The notes below the pieces were generated by a model. The model did not search any database, was not told where the DNA came from, and was given only the letters and a program-made list of their open reading frames with translations. A program made the translations under genes and the position numbers. Below, in pieces: positions 33,292 through 42,148 of a DNA stretch of 51,121 bases (position 1 is the first letter of the stretch; each line of letters begins with the position of its first letter). Source of the DNA: Bacillota bacterium (GTDB lineage: Bacteria > Bacillota > Bacilli > Alicyclobacillales > Alicyclobacillaceae); NCBI GenBank assembly GCA_027336365.1, contig DAHWFY010000003.1:1-51121 (forward strand). Reading direction: 5' to 3'.

Positions 33292-35316
33292 TTGCATACC
33301 CAAAAGATACACTTAAAGAGCCGCCCGAAAAGCAGACGTGTTTCGGCTTGGCTCGTGAAAATGGTGGCGCTGGTCTGCATCTCCGTTGGCAGCAGTGGGG
33401 TTTTAGCGTGGAATGGGCAATCGACAGTTCAGGCGGCCCAGAACATCCATATTTCCGCTGTTGTCGGGTTCAACGGATTTTATAGTAGGGACCAGTGGGT
33501 GCCCGTACATGTTCAGATTCAAAATGAAGGACCCACTCGGACCGTCCAATTGGCCGTTCCCCTGTCCGATACTTTAGGCAACGGGCGTCGAATGGATGGC
33601 ACATTGCTATGGAATGTAAACTTGCCTGCTCATGGAAAGGTGACAACGGTCATTGCGGTACCTGGACGCACGATGGACGGGAATACAAGTGTGGAGTGCT
33701 TATATCAAGGGGATGAGGTTGCGTCGTTGCGGTTGTCGGGTACCGCTTTAGGCAAAGTAGCCTTAGTTGCCGTGTTGTCTCATCAGGCACAGGCTGGCCA
33801 GTTCCTCACCGGCAGTACCGATGGTCCCGGTGGGAACCCGGTTTTGCCCGTGACTCAAGCGCCCAGTGAGATGCCCGGTTCTGCAAATCTGTTGACTGCC
33901 TTGACGGCCATAGCAGCCACTCCAGATGTGTTGAATGAATTGTCTTCCCAACAACAGCAAGCGTTGATGCACTGGGTGGACTTGGGAGGCCTTTTGATTG
34001 TGACGGGCGTACAGTCTGAGCATTCCTCTTGGACCGACTGGCTGCCCCTATTGCCAGGTCATCAAGCATTGACGCCAGGCCAGAGTTTGGCATCTTTTGG
34101 TTCTGACTCAGCCGTTCCCTTGGGGAAGGTGATGTCTTCCGCACGGGGGGTGAGTAGCACTGGGGTTTTATGGGCCGGGACCCCCCAGCATCCCCTGTTG
34201 GCCGCCTTGGTGAGTGGACGAGGCCTGGTGGTACAGACCGCTTTTTCTCCCGTTCAGTCAACGCTGCTCACGTGGCCGAGCAATGCCTCTCTGTGGACTT
34301 CCATCCTTCAACGCGGAAATTCAGGGGGGCAGTCTGCCTTCCCCGCTGCATTTGCCACAGGTCAGGCCTTATCTTTGGCTTCTGCCAGTGATTCCCTCAG
34401 TCCTTTGCGGTTGCCATCCTTGCGGTTTTGGGCTAGCGTGTTTCTACTGTACCTTTTGCTCATCGGTCCCGGTTTGTTTTTTTGGTTGCGTAGACGCCAT
34501 GCGGAAGCCACTGCCTGGATTTGGCTTCCTGTTATCAGTCTGGTCACCACCGGAGGCATCTATTGGTTCGGTATCAGTCAACGACCTTCTGGCATGTTGA
34601 CGGAGGCCGTGGGAGTGTTGGACTTGGTTGGAAATGGAACTGCGGAGTCGTATGGCATTCGGGGATTCACTTCGCCCCGGGTCAGTTCTGCCACTGTACG
34701 GGCAGGTCAACCGGCGATGCTAACGGTGCCCTTGGCTGAGAGTGTGACCAATTTGGGAACAGCTCAAGTGACCATGGATCCCACTGGAACTGCCTACTTT
34801 TATCACCTGGGTCGATGGGCTGTCCGTTATGTTTACACCATTGGAGAGGTTACCGGACAGGGTCAGTTGGATGCGGAGTTGTGGGCAACCCTGTCCGGAT
34901 TAAATGGATATGTGCGTAACGACACACCTTACCCACTGCACGGATTAGCAGTAGGGTGGAATAAAGAACTGTATTTGCTGGGAGACCTGGCACCAGGGCA
35001 GACTGTGTCCATCCGGCCTCAGTCTACGCTGACTGCGGGGGGGAATGGTTACCTGAGCGCTTATGGGTCTTATAATCATGATATTACTCGCGGAGTGGGC
35101 CGTACCTTGGGCAATTACGCAGCCCAACAGGGACTGTTGCAGCCCTCTCAACAGGCAAATGCAGCCGTGTTGATGGCCACGACGGACAGTGTTACTCCGG
35201 CTTTGGGGCCGATTATCACTCGACAGAAGCTGTCAGTCGACGATACACGGGTTTTGGTCCGCCAATTTGCCAGTGTTGCTTTATATCCCAATGTACAAGG
35301 GATGTCTTCGCCGTGA
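33292..35316 (+). CDS. Exported/membrane protein, first gene of an ABC operon
   Basis: A 674-residue protein. The N-terminus has a basic stretch and a hydrophobic signal or anchor (about 20-45), followed by Ig-like beta sequence (50-150). Next is a GATase/Rossmann-like extracytoplasmic region (LMHWVDLGGLLIVTGV near 225). Two adjacent membrane segments (FWASVFLLYLLLIGPGLFFW and the next) lie near 380-425, and a second beta-rich domain follows. The layout resembles the large auxiliary subunits found with ABC-2 exporters, but no specific family name is certain. TTG start with GGGAGGGCGAGG upstream. The end overlaps the ATPase gene by 4 nt. Confidence 0.75.
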   Translation: MHTQKIHLKSRPKSRRVSAWLVKMVALVCISVGSSGVLAWNGQSTVQAAQNIHISAVVGFNGFYSRDQWVPVHVQIQNEGPTRTVQLAVPLSDTLGNGRRMDGTLLWNVNLPAHGKVTTVIAVPGRTMDGNTSVECLYQGDEVASLRLSGTALGKVALVAVLSHQAQAGQFLTGSTDGPGGNPVLPVTQAPSEMPGSANLLTALTAIAATPDVLNELSSQQQQALMHWVDLGGLLIVTGVQSEHSSWTDWLPLLPGHQALTPGQSLASFGSDSAVPLGKVMSSARGVSSTGVLWAGTPQHPLLAALVSGRGLVVQTAFSPVQSTLLTWPSNASLWTSILQRGNSGGQSAFPAAFATGQALSLASASDSLSPLRLPSLRFWASVFLLYLLLIGPGLFFWLRRRHAEATAWIWLPVISLVTTGGIYWFGISQRPSGMLTEAVGVLDLVGNGTAESYGIRGFTSPRVSSATVRAGQPAMLTVPLAESVTNLGTAQVTMDPTGTAYFYHLGRWAVRYVYTIGEVTGQGQLDAELWATLSGLNGYVRNDTPYPLHGLAVGWNKELYLLGDLAPGQTVSIRPQSTLTAGGNGYLSAYGSYNHDITRGVGRTLGNYAAQQGLLQPSQQANAAVLMATTDSVTPALGPIITRQKLSVDDTRVLVRQFASVALYPNVQGMSSP

Positions 35317-36257
35317 TGGTGCAAACGCAAAACTTGACAAAGAAGTACGGTCGCACGGTGGCAGTCAATCGTCTTAACCTCACCGTTCGTCAGGGTAGTG
35401 TCTTTGGGTTAATTGGGGAAAATGGGGCTGGCAAAACCACCACCTTGTCGATGCTCGCCACGTTGACAGTTCCCAGCTTTGGTCGTGCCTTTGTGAATGG
35501 CTTTGAGGTCTGCAAGCATCCACATGATGTGCGAATGTCCATCGGTTACATGCCCGATTCATTCGGAGTCTACGACGACCTGACCGTAACGGAGTATCTT
35601 TACTTCTATGCCGAGTGTTATGGGGTCAAGGGAGCCTTGGCAAAGCGACGTAGCGCGGATTTGTTGGAATGGGTGGACCTGCAAGACCAGCGGGGAACTT
35701 ATGTGAACGCGTTGTCCAGAGGAATGCAGCAGCGCTTGGAGTTGGCGCGCTGTTTAATGCATGATCCGCAGGTATTAATTTTGGATGAGCCCGCATCTGG
35801 TCTGGATCCTCGTTCCCGTATTGAACTGCGTCGGGTATTGCGACGATTGCGGGAATTGGGTAAAACCATGATTATTAGCTCACACATTCTTAACGAACTC
35901 AGCGAGGTCTCGGATGAGATTGGCATGATGCGGGGTGGGGAGTTGTCTGCTGTAGCAGCGGTGGAAGCGCTGAAGGACCAAATAGGTGCTTATCGGCGAC
36001 TTTGGGTTCAGGCGACTGCGAAACCGGAGTTGTGGCAGACAGTGTTGGCAGCGGAACCACAGGTGTTGGACTATACTCTGCGACTGCAAGGAGTGGAATT
36101 GGTGTTTTCCGGAGTGTTGGAGGAGCAAGCGGAACTGCTGAAACGCTTGATTCAGGCAGGGATTCCGGTCATTCATTTCGGTGAGCAACCTACAGATATC
36201 GAATCCTTGTTTCTGCGGCTCACGGAACGGGGGAGAGTCACACATGATGCGAGGTAA
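35313..36257 (+). CDS. ABC transporter ATP-binding protein
   Basis: A 314-residue ABC ATPase, type used with ABC-2 export permeases. Walker A GENGAGKTT (residues 35-43), signature LSRGMQQRLELAR near 144 (an LSxGM variant instead of LSGGQ), Walker B LILDEPASGLDP near 163 and the H-loop SSHIL. The C-terminal 100 residues form an accessory domain. The GTG start overlaps the preceding stop (GTGA), and an ATG three bases on is also possible. Overlaps the permease gene by 14 nt; the three genes are one transcription unit. Substrate unknown. Confidence 0.93.
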   Translation: MMVQTQNLTKKYGRTVAVNRLNLTVRQGSVFGLIGENGAGKTTTLSMLATLTVPSFGRAFVNGFEVCKHPHDVRMSIGYMPDSFGVYDDLTVTEYLYFYAECYGVKGALAKRRSADLLEWVDLQDQRGTYVNALSRGMQQRLELARCLMHDPQVLILDEPASGLDPRSRIELRRVLRRLRELGKTMIISSHILNELSEVSDEIGMMRGGELSAVAAVEALKDQIGAYRRLWVQATAKPELWQTVLAAEPQVLDYTLRLQGVELVFSGVLEEQAELLKRLIQAGIPVIHFGEQPTDIESLFLRLTERGRVTHDAR

Positions 36258-37089
36258 TCCCTTGCTACTGAAAGAATTTCGTCAGCGTATGCGGACTCGC
36301 CGGGCACCTCTGGTGATTATGAGCTATTTTATCAGTATGGCTTTGCTGACGTTTTTATTGCTGTACGAAAACGTCCAGGGGCAACTCACGCTGTTATTGC
36401 CAGCTCGAGGGGAGCAGGTATTTGTCACTTTGGGGCTGTTGCAAATGGCCGTAGTGGTCTTTCTAACTCCTGCATTTGCTGCCGGGGCGGTCAGCGGCGA
36501 GAGAGAACGGCGGACTCTGAGTGTTCTGTTGACCACACCCTTGTCTCCTTTCACTATTTTAATGGGAAAGGTTCTGTCCTCCAGTGCCCTGCTGTTGTTG
36601 CTGGTTATTGTTACCCTGCCCTTGTACAGTTTGGTCTTTTTGTTTGGCGCCGCCGTTCCTCAAGAACTCCTCGGAGTGTTTGGTTTTCAATTAGTGACCG
36701 TTGTCCTGGTGGCCGCAATGAGTGTATGCTGGTCTACCCTGGCGTTGCGCTCTGGTTGGAGTACGGTGTTATCTTACGCCACCGTGACTTGGATGGTTGT
36801 GATTACTGGATTGTTTGGCTATGGGTTGCAATACGCGGCAACACGTTTCCCTATTGATTACTTTTTGCTCAATTGGGGGGAAATTCTGTTACGTCTTAAT
36901 CCCCTGTGGATTGAAGCAGGTCTGGCGGGCGCTGTTCCGGGCAACTTCGGTCAAGATATGTTCTGGTTTTTAGGGTTTTATGGAGTTATTACCGTAATAT
37001 TATGGATATTCAGTGTTGGAAGATTGCGTCCACAAGCATATGCCTTTTCATCGCGGCTAAGGCGTGGCGATGAAAAAGATTTTGAATAG
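36244..37089 (+). CDS. ABC-2 type transporter permease
   Basis: A 281-residue membrane protein with six predicted segments. The cytoplasmic stretch GAVSGERERRTLSVLLTTPL, followed by SPFTILMGKVL, is the hallmark of ABC-2 permeases. The ATG at 36244 is supported by GGGGAGAG 6 nt upstream and gives a 14-nt overlap with the ATPase. The stop codon lies inside the large palindrome at 37082-37128, which probably ends the operon transcript. Confidence 0.88.
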   Translation: MMRGNPLLLKEFRQRMRTRRAPLVIMSYFISMALLTFLLLYENVQGQLTLLLPARGEQVFVTLGLLQMAVVVFLTPAFAAGAVSGERERRTLSVLLTTPLSPFTILMGKVLSSSALLLLLVIVTLPLYSLVFLFGAAVPQELLGVFGFQLVTVVLVAAMSVCWSTLALRSGWSTVLSYATVTWMVVITGLFGYGLQYAATRFPIDYFLLNWGEILLRLNPLWIEAGLAGAVPGNFGQDMFWFLGFYGVITVILWIFSVGRLRPQAYAFSSRLRRGDEKDFE

Positions 37090-37128
37090 ACCCTCATGCC
37101 GCTAACAGCGGCATGAGGGTCTATTCAA
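37082..37128. repeat. Family 1 palindromic copy; likely bidirectional terminator
   Basis: A perfect 22-bp inverted repeat (37082-37103 with 37107-37128, loop AAC) made of two head-to-head family 1 left ends (GACCCTCATGCCGCT and its complement). The permease stop codon (37087-37089) is inside the left arm. The outer flanks are A/T-rich. Confidence 0.85.
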
Positions 37129-37288
37129 GATATTTTCCACGAAAAGACTGCTGGAGTCTACTTTGTTGAAAATACCCGTAAGCGGGCTTTTATTTTAGAC
37201 CAGATCGTTATACAATAAAATCGTTTTTGCGAATGAAACATCATATGGATAAAGGATTGAACTGGGGAGAGAAAGGAAGAGAAACCTT

Positions 37289-37936
37289 ATGCGTGCCAGT
37301 CGAATGATTCTCATCAACCTCATTGGATTCATTGTGGTTCTGCTGGCGATTGCCGGAGGTGGGTGGTATTTTTACAACCAGAGCAACTACATTAGCGACA
37401 GTGATGCCTCGGTTCAAGCTAAACAGGAGTATATTGCGGCGATGGCCGCCGGGAAATTGACCAAGTGGACGGTGCAAGCGGGTACGACAGTGCAGGCGGG
37501 GGACGTGCTGGGCGTTGAGCAGTTGCCTACGGGGCAGACTCTCAATATTACCAGTCCCATCAACGGTCAGGTGGTGAAATCAGCAGCAGTTGTCAACGAG
37601 GTGGTGAGTCCCGGCACGCTGCTTGGGGCGGTGATGGACATTCAGAATGAGTATATCGTCGCCAATGTCAGAGAAACTGCAATCCGTAACATACAACCGG
37701 GTCAGAAGGTGGACATTTACATTGATGCATACCCTGGAGATACATTTTCTGGCACCGTTCTCAGCGTGGGGGGAGAATCGGCCGTTCAAGCTTTAGGGTT
37801 GCCCACAGACACCTCGGGAACCTTCACGAAAGAAGTACAGCGTGTTCCTGTGCGAATTTCATTAGACGGTATTGGTGGGAAATACGTGGTGCCAGGTATG
37901 AATGCCAGCGTACGAATTCATCGCAACAACCTGTAG
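37289..37936 (+). CDS. HlyD/EmrA-like membrane fusion protein (short form)
   Basis: A 215-residue protein with one N-terminal membrane helix (residues 8-28). Two lipoyl-like half motifs follow (AGTTVQAGDVLGVEQ near 63, TSPINGQVVKSAAVVNEVVS near 90), then a beta-barrel region (NIQPGQKVDIYIDAYPGDTF). The long coiled-coil hairpin of Gram-negative adaptors is missing, as usual in Firmicute versions. The ATG has AAGGAAGAG upstream. No MFS or RND pump is adjacent, and the ABC operon upstream ends at a terminator, so its partner is unknown. Confidence 0.8.
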   Translation: MRASRMILINLIGFIVVLLAIAGGGWYFYNQSNYISDSDASVQAKQEYIAAMAAGKLTKWTVQAGTTVQAGDVLGVEQLPTGQTLNITSPINGQVVKSAAVVNEVVSPGTLLGAVMDIQNEYIVANVRETAIRNIQPGQKVDIYIDAYPGDTFSGTVLSVGGESAVQALGLPTDTSGTFTKEVQRVPVRISLDGIGGKYVVPGMNASVRIHRNNL

Positions 37937-37981
37937 ACAACATTGAACAGCAGGTACAATCGTGGATAAGGGGGGGGTTGC

Positions 37982-38794
37982 GTGGGTTCATTTGTGGGGA
38001 TTGTGGCCATTGCCTTGATTCTCATTATGGTTCTTGTGTGGCTCAATATTTATCTGCTGCGTCGTCGACCACCGAATAAAAAGGGGTTGCGTGGCGGGGA
38101 TGATGAACTCCAGCAGGTCTCTAGTACCCCACCAGAATCTCCTCGTCGGCGCTCTGAGGCAAGGGTTTCTGAATCACATGAGGCTGCCAGGGAGAACACG
38201 GAGTTCACCAAATCACGGGCTTCAGAGGAGACGGAGGTTTACCGGAAGGTGCCAGTGAGGGGGCGTGAAGCCGAGGAGACAGCTTCGCAACGTCCCGGGG
38301 GTACCTATTCTGAGGATGTGAAGGTCGGCGATGTAGAGGTCTTGTCTGCACGCAATAATGAATCGACACACGGGAGCGGAAAGGTTTTTGAACGCCGTGC
38401 GTTGCCCTTTGTTTTATCTCGGTCTTCTGTCCCACTGTTTGAAGGAGAAGCTTGGCTGAAGTGCTTTTATCAACTTATGGAAGACCCCGGTGTGGTGGGC
38501 TGGATGGCTTTTCACGACGAGATTCTCGGAGCATCAGACCGGATTTATGAGGACGGATTTGTGGACGCCTTACGAGGATATCGCAGGACCGTGAGCAAAC
38601 TGCAAAAGGAAGTGGGCTTGTCACACGTGGTGGAGACGTCGATTGTCGGTGAGGAAGGGATGGTCTGGTTCTTAACTGGACGTGAAGACTCGTGGTTCGC
38701 CCTGTTTTTAGACCGCGATGTGGATGTGCACCGCTTGGTTCATCAGTTGCTGGCAGATGTGTTGGGCGCCCATTCCGAACAGACGTCTCCCTAA
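37982..38794 (+). CDS. Membrane-anchored protein with possible Roadblock/LC7-like domain
   Basis: A 270-residue protein. Residues 3-26 form a membrane helix followed by a basic stretch. Residues 35-140 are highly charged low-complexity sequence rich in Glu, Arg and Ser. Residues 150-265 (from PGVVGWMAFHDEIL to WFALFLDRDVDVHRLVHQLL) have the strand-helix rhythm of a Roadblock/LC7 fold; this is my inference and not a secure match. GTG start with a G-rich site. It is 46 nt after the HlyD-like gene and may share its mRNA. Confidence 0.6.
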   Translation: MGSFVGIVAIALILIMVLVWLNIYLLRRRPPNKKGLRGGDDELQQVSSTPPESPRRRSEARVSESHEAARENTEFTKSRASEETEVYRKVPVRGREAEETASQRPGGTYSEDVKVGDVEVLSARNNESTHGSGKVFERRALPFVLSRSSVPLFEGEAWLKCFYQLMEDPGVVGWMAFHDEILGASDRIYEDGFVDALRGYRRTVSKLQKEVGLSHVVETSIVGEEGMVWFLTGREDSWFALFLDRDVDVHRLVHQLLADVLGAHSEQTSP

Positions 38795-38823
38795 CAGATG
38801 TCTCCCTAACAGATGTCTCCCTA
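38779..38823 (+). repeat. Three tandem 15-nt units at the 3' end of a gene
   Basis: Unit ACAGATGTCTCCCTA, with one base different in the first copy. The stop codon at 38792-38794 lies at the unit junction, so unit number does not alter the protein. Confidence 0.85.
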
Positions 38824-38825
38824 TA

Positions 38826-38891
38826 CCAGTAAATACAGTAACGCAGATTTACATTCCTTGCTGGTGCCGCTAACAGCGGCATGAAGGTCTA
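38826..38891 (-). repeat. Family 1 dispersed repeat copy (reverse orientation)
   Basis: Reads on the minus strand AGACCTTCATGCCGCTG, hairpin TGCCGCTGTTAGCGGCA, CCAGCAAGGAATGTAAATC and TGTATTTACTGG. Close match to the copy at 28475-28541. Confidence 0.85.
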
Positions 38892-38975
38892 ATCCTGGAC
38901 GCCATCCATGAGAGAAGCATATTTGGACGGGCCGACACGTACAGTCTATGGATGACCTTGCGGGGAGGGACGAGG

Positions 38976-40070
38976 GTGCGCGTCATTTTGATGATGTTAC
39001 TTGCCCTGTCCATGATTCTATTCGGTGCAGAACTGTTTACCAATGGTGTAGAGTGGCTGGGGAGGAAATTGGGCCTTGGCGACGGCGCAATCGGCAGCGT
39101 GCTGGCAGCTCTGGGAACCGCTCTTCCCGAAACGGCTGTCCCCGTGACCGCCATTCTATTAGGTGCCGGAAGCAAGGGGTCGGAGGAAGTCGGTATGGGG
39201 GGTATCTTGGGAGCGCCCTTTCTGCTGGTGACGCTAGGGTCTCTCATCATGGGCGTAACCTTGTGGGTGCGCCAAAGTACGCAAGATACCTCGGAACGTC
39301 TGCATGTAAGAGGGAAGGCGTTTTATCGGGATATGATGTTTTTTTTACTGACCTACAGTTTTGTAATTGTTTCCGGCATCGTTCCCTGGTTGTGGTTACA
39401 TCATTTGGCTCCCTGGGTCCTTGTGGGCGCATATCTTTTGTTTGTGATTGTCGCCTTGCGAGAAAAGTGGGCAAACACGCCTGGAGAGCGCCCTCATCCC
39501 CTCTATCTGCAATGGAAAGCAGTGGAACCAATGTGGCAGTCGGTGGTGTTACAGTTATTGGTTTCCCTGCTGACCATCATTCTCGGCGCACAGATGCTGT
39601 CCTCTGGAGTCGGTCAGGTGGCAGTGGACCTGGGCATGCCAACTTTTGCGCTCTCAGCTTTGCTGATTCCTTTGGCCACGGAGCTGCCGGAGACGCTCAA
39701 TAGCGTGGTTTGGATCCGGCAGGGTAAGGATGCTTTGGCTTTAGGGAATGTGACCGGGGCCATGGTGTTTCAGAGTACCCTGGTGCCTGCTCTGGGGATT
39801 TGGCTCACTCCGTGGAGATTAGACTTGCCAGCCTTGTTGACAGGGTCCTTAACATTGGCTGCAGGGTCGCTATTGCTCGGTTTTTACTTGTTGCGCCGCC
39901 GCCTGGTAGCGGGGGTTCTGGCGGGTGTTTCCCTGTTGTATTGGGTCTTACCTTTGCAAATTCTTGCCGGTCGTTATGAACTGCAGGAGTGGTCTTTTTG
40001 GCTGACCATAACGATTATTACTGCAGTCGTGTTTGCATTTCGATGGAATTTGCGCGTGCGTGGAACATGA
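38976..40070 (+). CDS. CaCA-family cation/Ca2+ exchanger-like protein
   Basis: A 364-residue membrane protein with about 10 segments. Both alpha repeats are visible: GTALPETAVPVTAILLG near 40-56 and PLATELPETLNSVVWIRQG near 230-248. They carry the acidic residue of the ion site (Glu in each LPET). Spacing and duplication fit the sodium/calcium exchanger superfamily, but ion specificity is open. The GTG at 38976 is chosen since GGGGAGG lies 7 nt upstream; the ATG at 38952 has none. Confidence 0.85.
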   Translation: MRVILMMLLALSMILFGAELFTNGVEWLGRKLGLGDGAIGSVLAALGTALPETAVPVTAILLGAGSKGSEEVGMGGILGAPFLLVTLGSLIMGVTLWVRQSTQDTSERLHVRGKAFYRDMMFFLLTYSFVIVSGIVPWLWLHHLAPWVLVGAYLLFVIVALREKWANTPGERPHPLYLQWKAVEPMWQSVVLQLLVSLLTIILGAQMLSSGVGQVAVDLGMPTFALSALLIPLATELPETLNSVVWIRQGKDALALGNVTGAMVFQSTLVPALGIWLTPWRLDLPALLTGSLTLAAGSLLLGFYLLRRRLVAGVLAGVSLLYWVLPLQILAGRYELQEWSFWLTITIITAVVFAFRWNLRVRGT

Positions 40071-40123
40071 TGGGGTGTTAAAATACGGATTAGGTCTGTC
40101 GACCTGCGCAAAGGAGGGCGAAA

Positions 40124-40441
40124 ATGGCAACTGAAGTGGTAACAGATCAAAACTTTCCAAATTTCTTACAATCTGATACTCCTGTTTTGGTGGACTTCTG
40201 GGCTGTGTGGTGTGGTCCCTGTAAAATGATTGCTCCCGTGTTGGAGGAGCTGTCAGGGGAATTGCAGGGTAAGTTGAAGATTGGCCGCTTGGATGTGGAC
40301 AAAAATCCTGCCACGACTCAACAGTTTGGCATTATGAGCATTCCGACCTTGTTGGTATTTAAGGGCGGTAAGGCGGTCAAGCAAATGATTGGCTTTCGCT
40401 CCAAGGCAGACTTGCTCAGTCAACTGTCCGAGGTCATCTAA
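40124..40441 (+). CDS. trxA: Thioredoxin
   Basis: General cytoplasmic disulfide reductant, 105 residues. Active site WCGPCK with cysteines at 30 and 33, the conserved VDFWAVW before it, and the cis-Pro in SIPTLLVFKGG. The ATG has AAAGGAGG 7 nt upstream. A terminator follows at 40460-40489, so it is monocistronic. Confidence 0.97.
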   Translation: MATEVVTDQNFPNFLQSDTPVLVDFWAVWCGPCKMIAPVLEELSGELQGKLKIGRLDVDKNPATTQQFGIMSIPTLLVFKGGKAVKQMIGFRSKADLLSQLSEVI

Positions 40442-40459
40442 GAAGGTTCCAAAACATGG

Positions 40460-40489
40460 GCCCGCCCCGGGTTTTCCTGGGGCGGCTTT
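40460..40489 (+). terminator. Rho-independent terminator after trxA
   Basis: GC-rich stem GCC(C)GCCCCGGG paired with CCTGGGGCGGC (one bulge, one G-U), loop TTTT, then TTTCCTATC. Confidence 0.7.
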
Positions 40490-40575
40490 CCTATCATCGG
40501 GTTTCTTATCATTCAGAATGGCGGGAACTTGTATTCAGTGAAGGGGAACCTTTTTTAGGGGATTCATCCGTCTGC

Positions 40576-41868
40576 TCAGCGATATAATTCATTGAATGCC
40601 TCGTCAACGGCTTGCAGCGTTTTGGTGATATCGTCTTCACTGTGAGCCGCAGAGACAAACCACGCTTCATATTTGGAAGGGGCAATAAAAATGCCTCGCC
40701 GCAGGAGGGCGTGGAACAAAGCTGCAAATTCCTGTGAATGGGTGCGCACTGCTCCCTCATAATTTACTACCCGTTGGCTCCCAAAAAACACGGTCAGGGC
40801 CCCTCCGATTCGGTTCACGGTGACCTGTGCCTCAACACGGTTTGCAGCAGCGAGAATACCTTTCTCTAATCGTTGCCCCAATCTGCTCATTTGTTCATAA
40901 ATTTCGGGCTGGCGTAAGATTTGCAAGCAGGCAAGGCCAGCACGCATAGAGGCTGGATTGCCTGCCATGGTTCCGGCTTGATAGACGGGGCCTAGAGGTG
41001 CTACGCGCTCCATGACCTCTTGTTTGCCACCATAAGCACCAATGGGCAGGCCACCACCAATAATTTTACCCAAAGCGTAAAGGTCTGGGTGTACGTCGTA
41101 CAATTGTGCGGCCGTACCGTAGTGGAAACGGAAAGCGGTAATCACTTCGTCGAAAATGACCAGGGCACCCGCTGAATGAGACAAATCAATGATCTGTTGC
41201 AAAAATCCGGGTTCCGGAGCCACAATTCCAAAATTACCCACAATTGGTTCCACTAAAACCGCTGCAACTTCGGAGCCGTGTTGTGCCAACGCTTCAGATA
41301 GGGCATGCACGTCATTATAGGGGACAGTAATAACCTCCGCCGCCGTTGCCGGAGTGACGCCGGCACTGTCCGGAATGCCAATGGAAGATGGACCGGACCC
41401 TGCGGCTACGAGCATTGGATCAGAATGTCCGTGGTAACATCCAGCAAACTTTACAATCTTATTGCGACCAGTGGCGCCACGTGCCACGCGCAGGGTTGTC
41501 ATAACGGCCTCGGTGCCGGAATTCACAAACCGCAGTCGTTCCAAGTCTGGAATGGCCGACTGCAGGGTTTCAGCAAATTCAACTTCCCATGGGGTGGGGG
41601 TCCCATAGAGAATTCCGTCCTCGCTGGCCGCACGCACGGCCTTCATGACATGGGGATGGGCGTGACCTAATATCAAAGGGCCATAGGCCCCCAGGTAGTC
41701 GATAAAGGTATTGCCGTCCACATCCTCAAAGTAGGCCCCGTAAGCTCGTTTCATGACGACCGGTACCCCGCCGCCGACGGATTTAAAAGACCGGGATGGG
41801 CTGTTGACTCCTCCGAGAATGGCTTTTTCCGACCTTTCAAACCACCGTTCCGTTTGAGAAAACTCCAT
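40576..41868 (-). CDS. hemL: Glutamate-1-semialdehyde 2,1-aminomutase
   Basis: PLP enzyme producing 5-aminolevulinate in the C5 heme pathway. The 430-residue protein has [16 protein letters not shown], the cofactor Asp in [12 protein letters not shown], the PLP lysine in [16 protein letters not shown] and [12 protein letters not shown]. The ATG at 41868 gives the standard N-terminus ([18 protein letters not shown]) and has CGGGAGG upstream. The frame is open a further 79 codons with no start support. It stands alone, away from a hemAXCDB cluster, and is divergent from selA; the 280-nt gap holds only A/T-rich promoter-like sequence. Confidence 0.95.
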   Translation of the reverse strand: MEFSQTERWFERSEKAILGGVNSPSRSFKSVGGGVPVVMKRAYGAYFEDVDGNTFIDYLGAYGPLILGHAHPHVMKAVRAASEDGILYGTPTPWEVEFAETLQSAIPDLERLRFVNSGTEAVMTTLRVARGATGRNKIVKFAGCYHGHSDPMLVAAGSGPSSIGIPDSAGVTPATAAEVITVPYNDVHALSEALAQHGSEVAAVLVEPIVGNFGIVAPEPGFLQQIIDLSHSAGALVIFDEVITAFRFHYGTAAQLYDVHPDLYALGKIIGGGLPIGAYGGKQEVMERVAPLGPVYQAGTMAGNPASMRAGLACLQILRQPEIYEQMSRLGQRLEKGILAAANRVEAQVTVNRIGGALTVFFGSQRVVNYEGAVRTHSQEFAALFHALLRRGIFIAPSKYEAWFVSAAHSEDDITKTLQAVDEAFNELYR

Positions 41869-42148
41869 CGAATTGAAACCTCCCGTTTCATGGACTGAAA
41901 GTGAACGAATTGCCCGCACATTTCCTTTCATCGGCACTACGCGTTGGTGGGTTAAGTGGGGGCCGATCTTTGATTTTTTCTCTTGGGACTGCACGAATTG
42001 GAACTGCAAGTATTGTTTTACGGTTTTCAGACTAGTTCCTTCAACCGAGAATACAAGATAAACACAATACCATAGATAAGAAAGTATTGTAACTTTCCAT
42101 GTCACCCATTTTATGATAAAATTAAACTATAAGCAACGAGGCATAGAG

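Noticed and set aside
38948-39703. 251-codon open frame overlapping the CaCA exchanger
   Set aside because: It is in another frame of a gene with clear alpha repeats and membrane helices; its own translation is Arg/Gly/Ser rich with no family motif.
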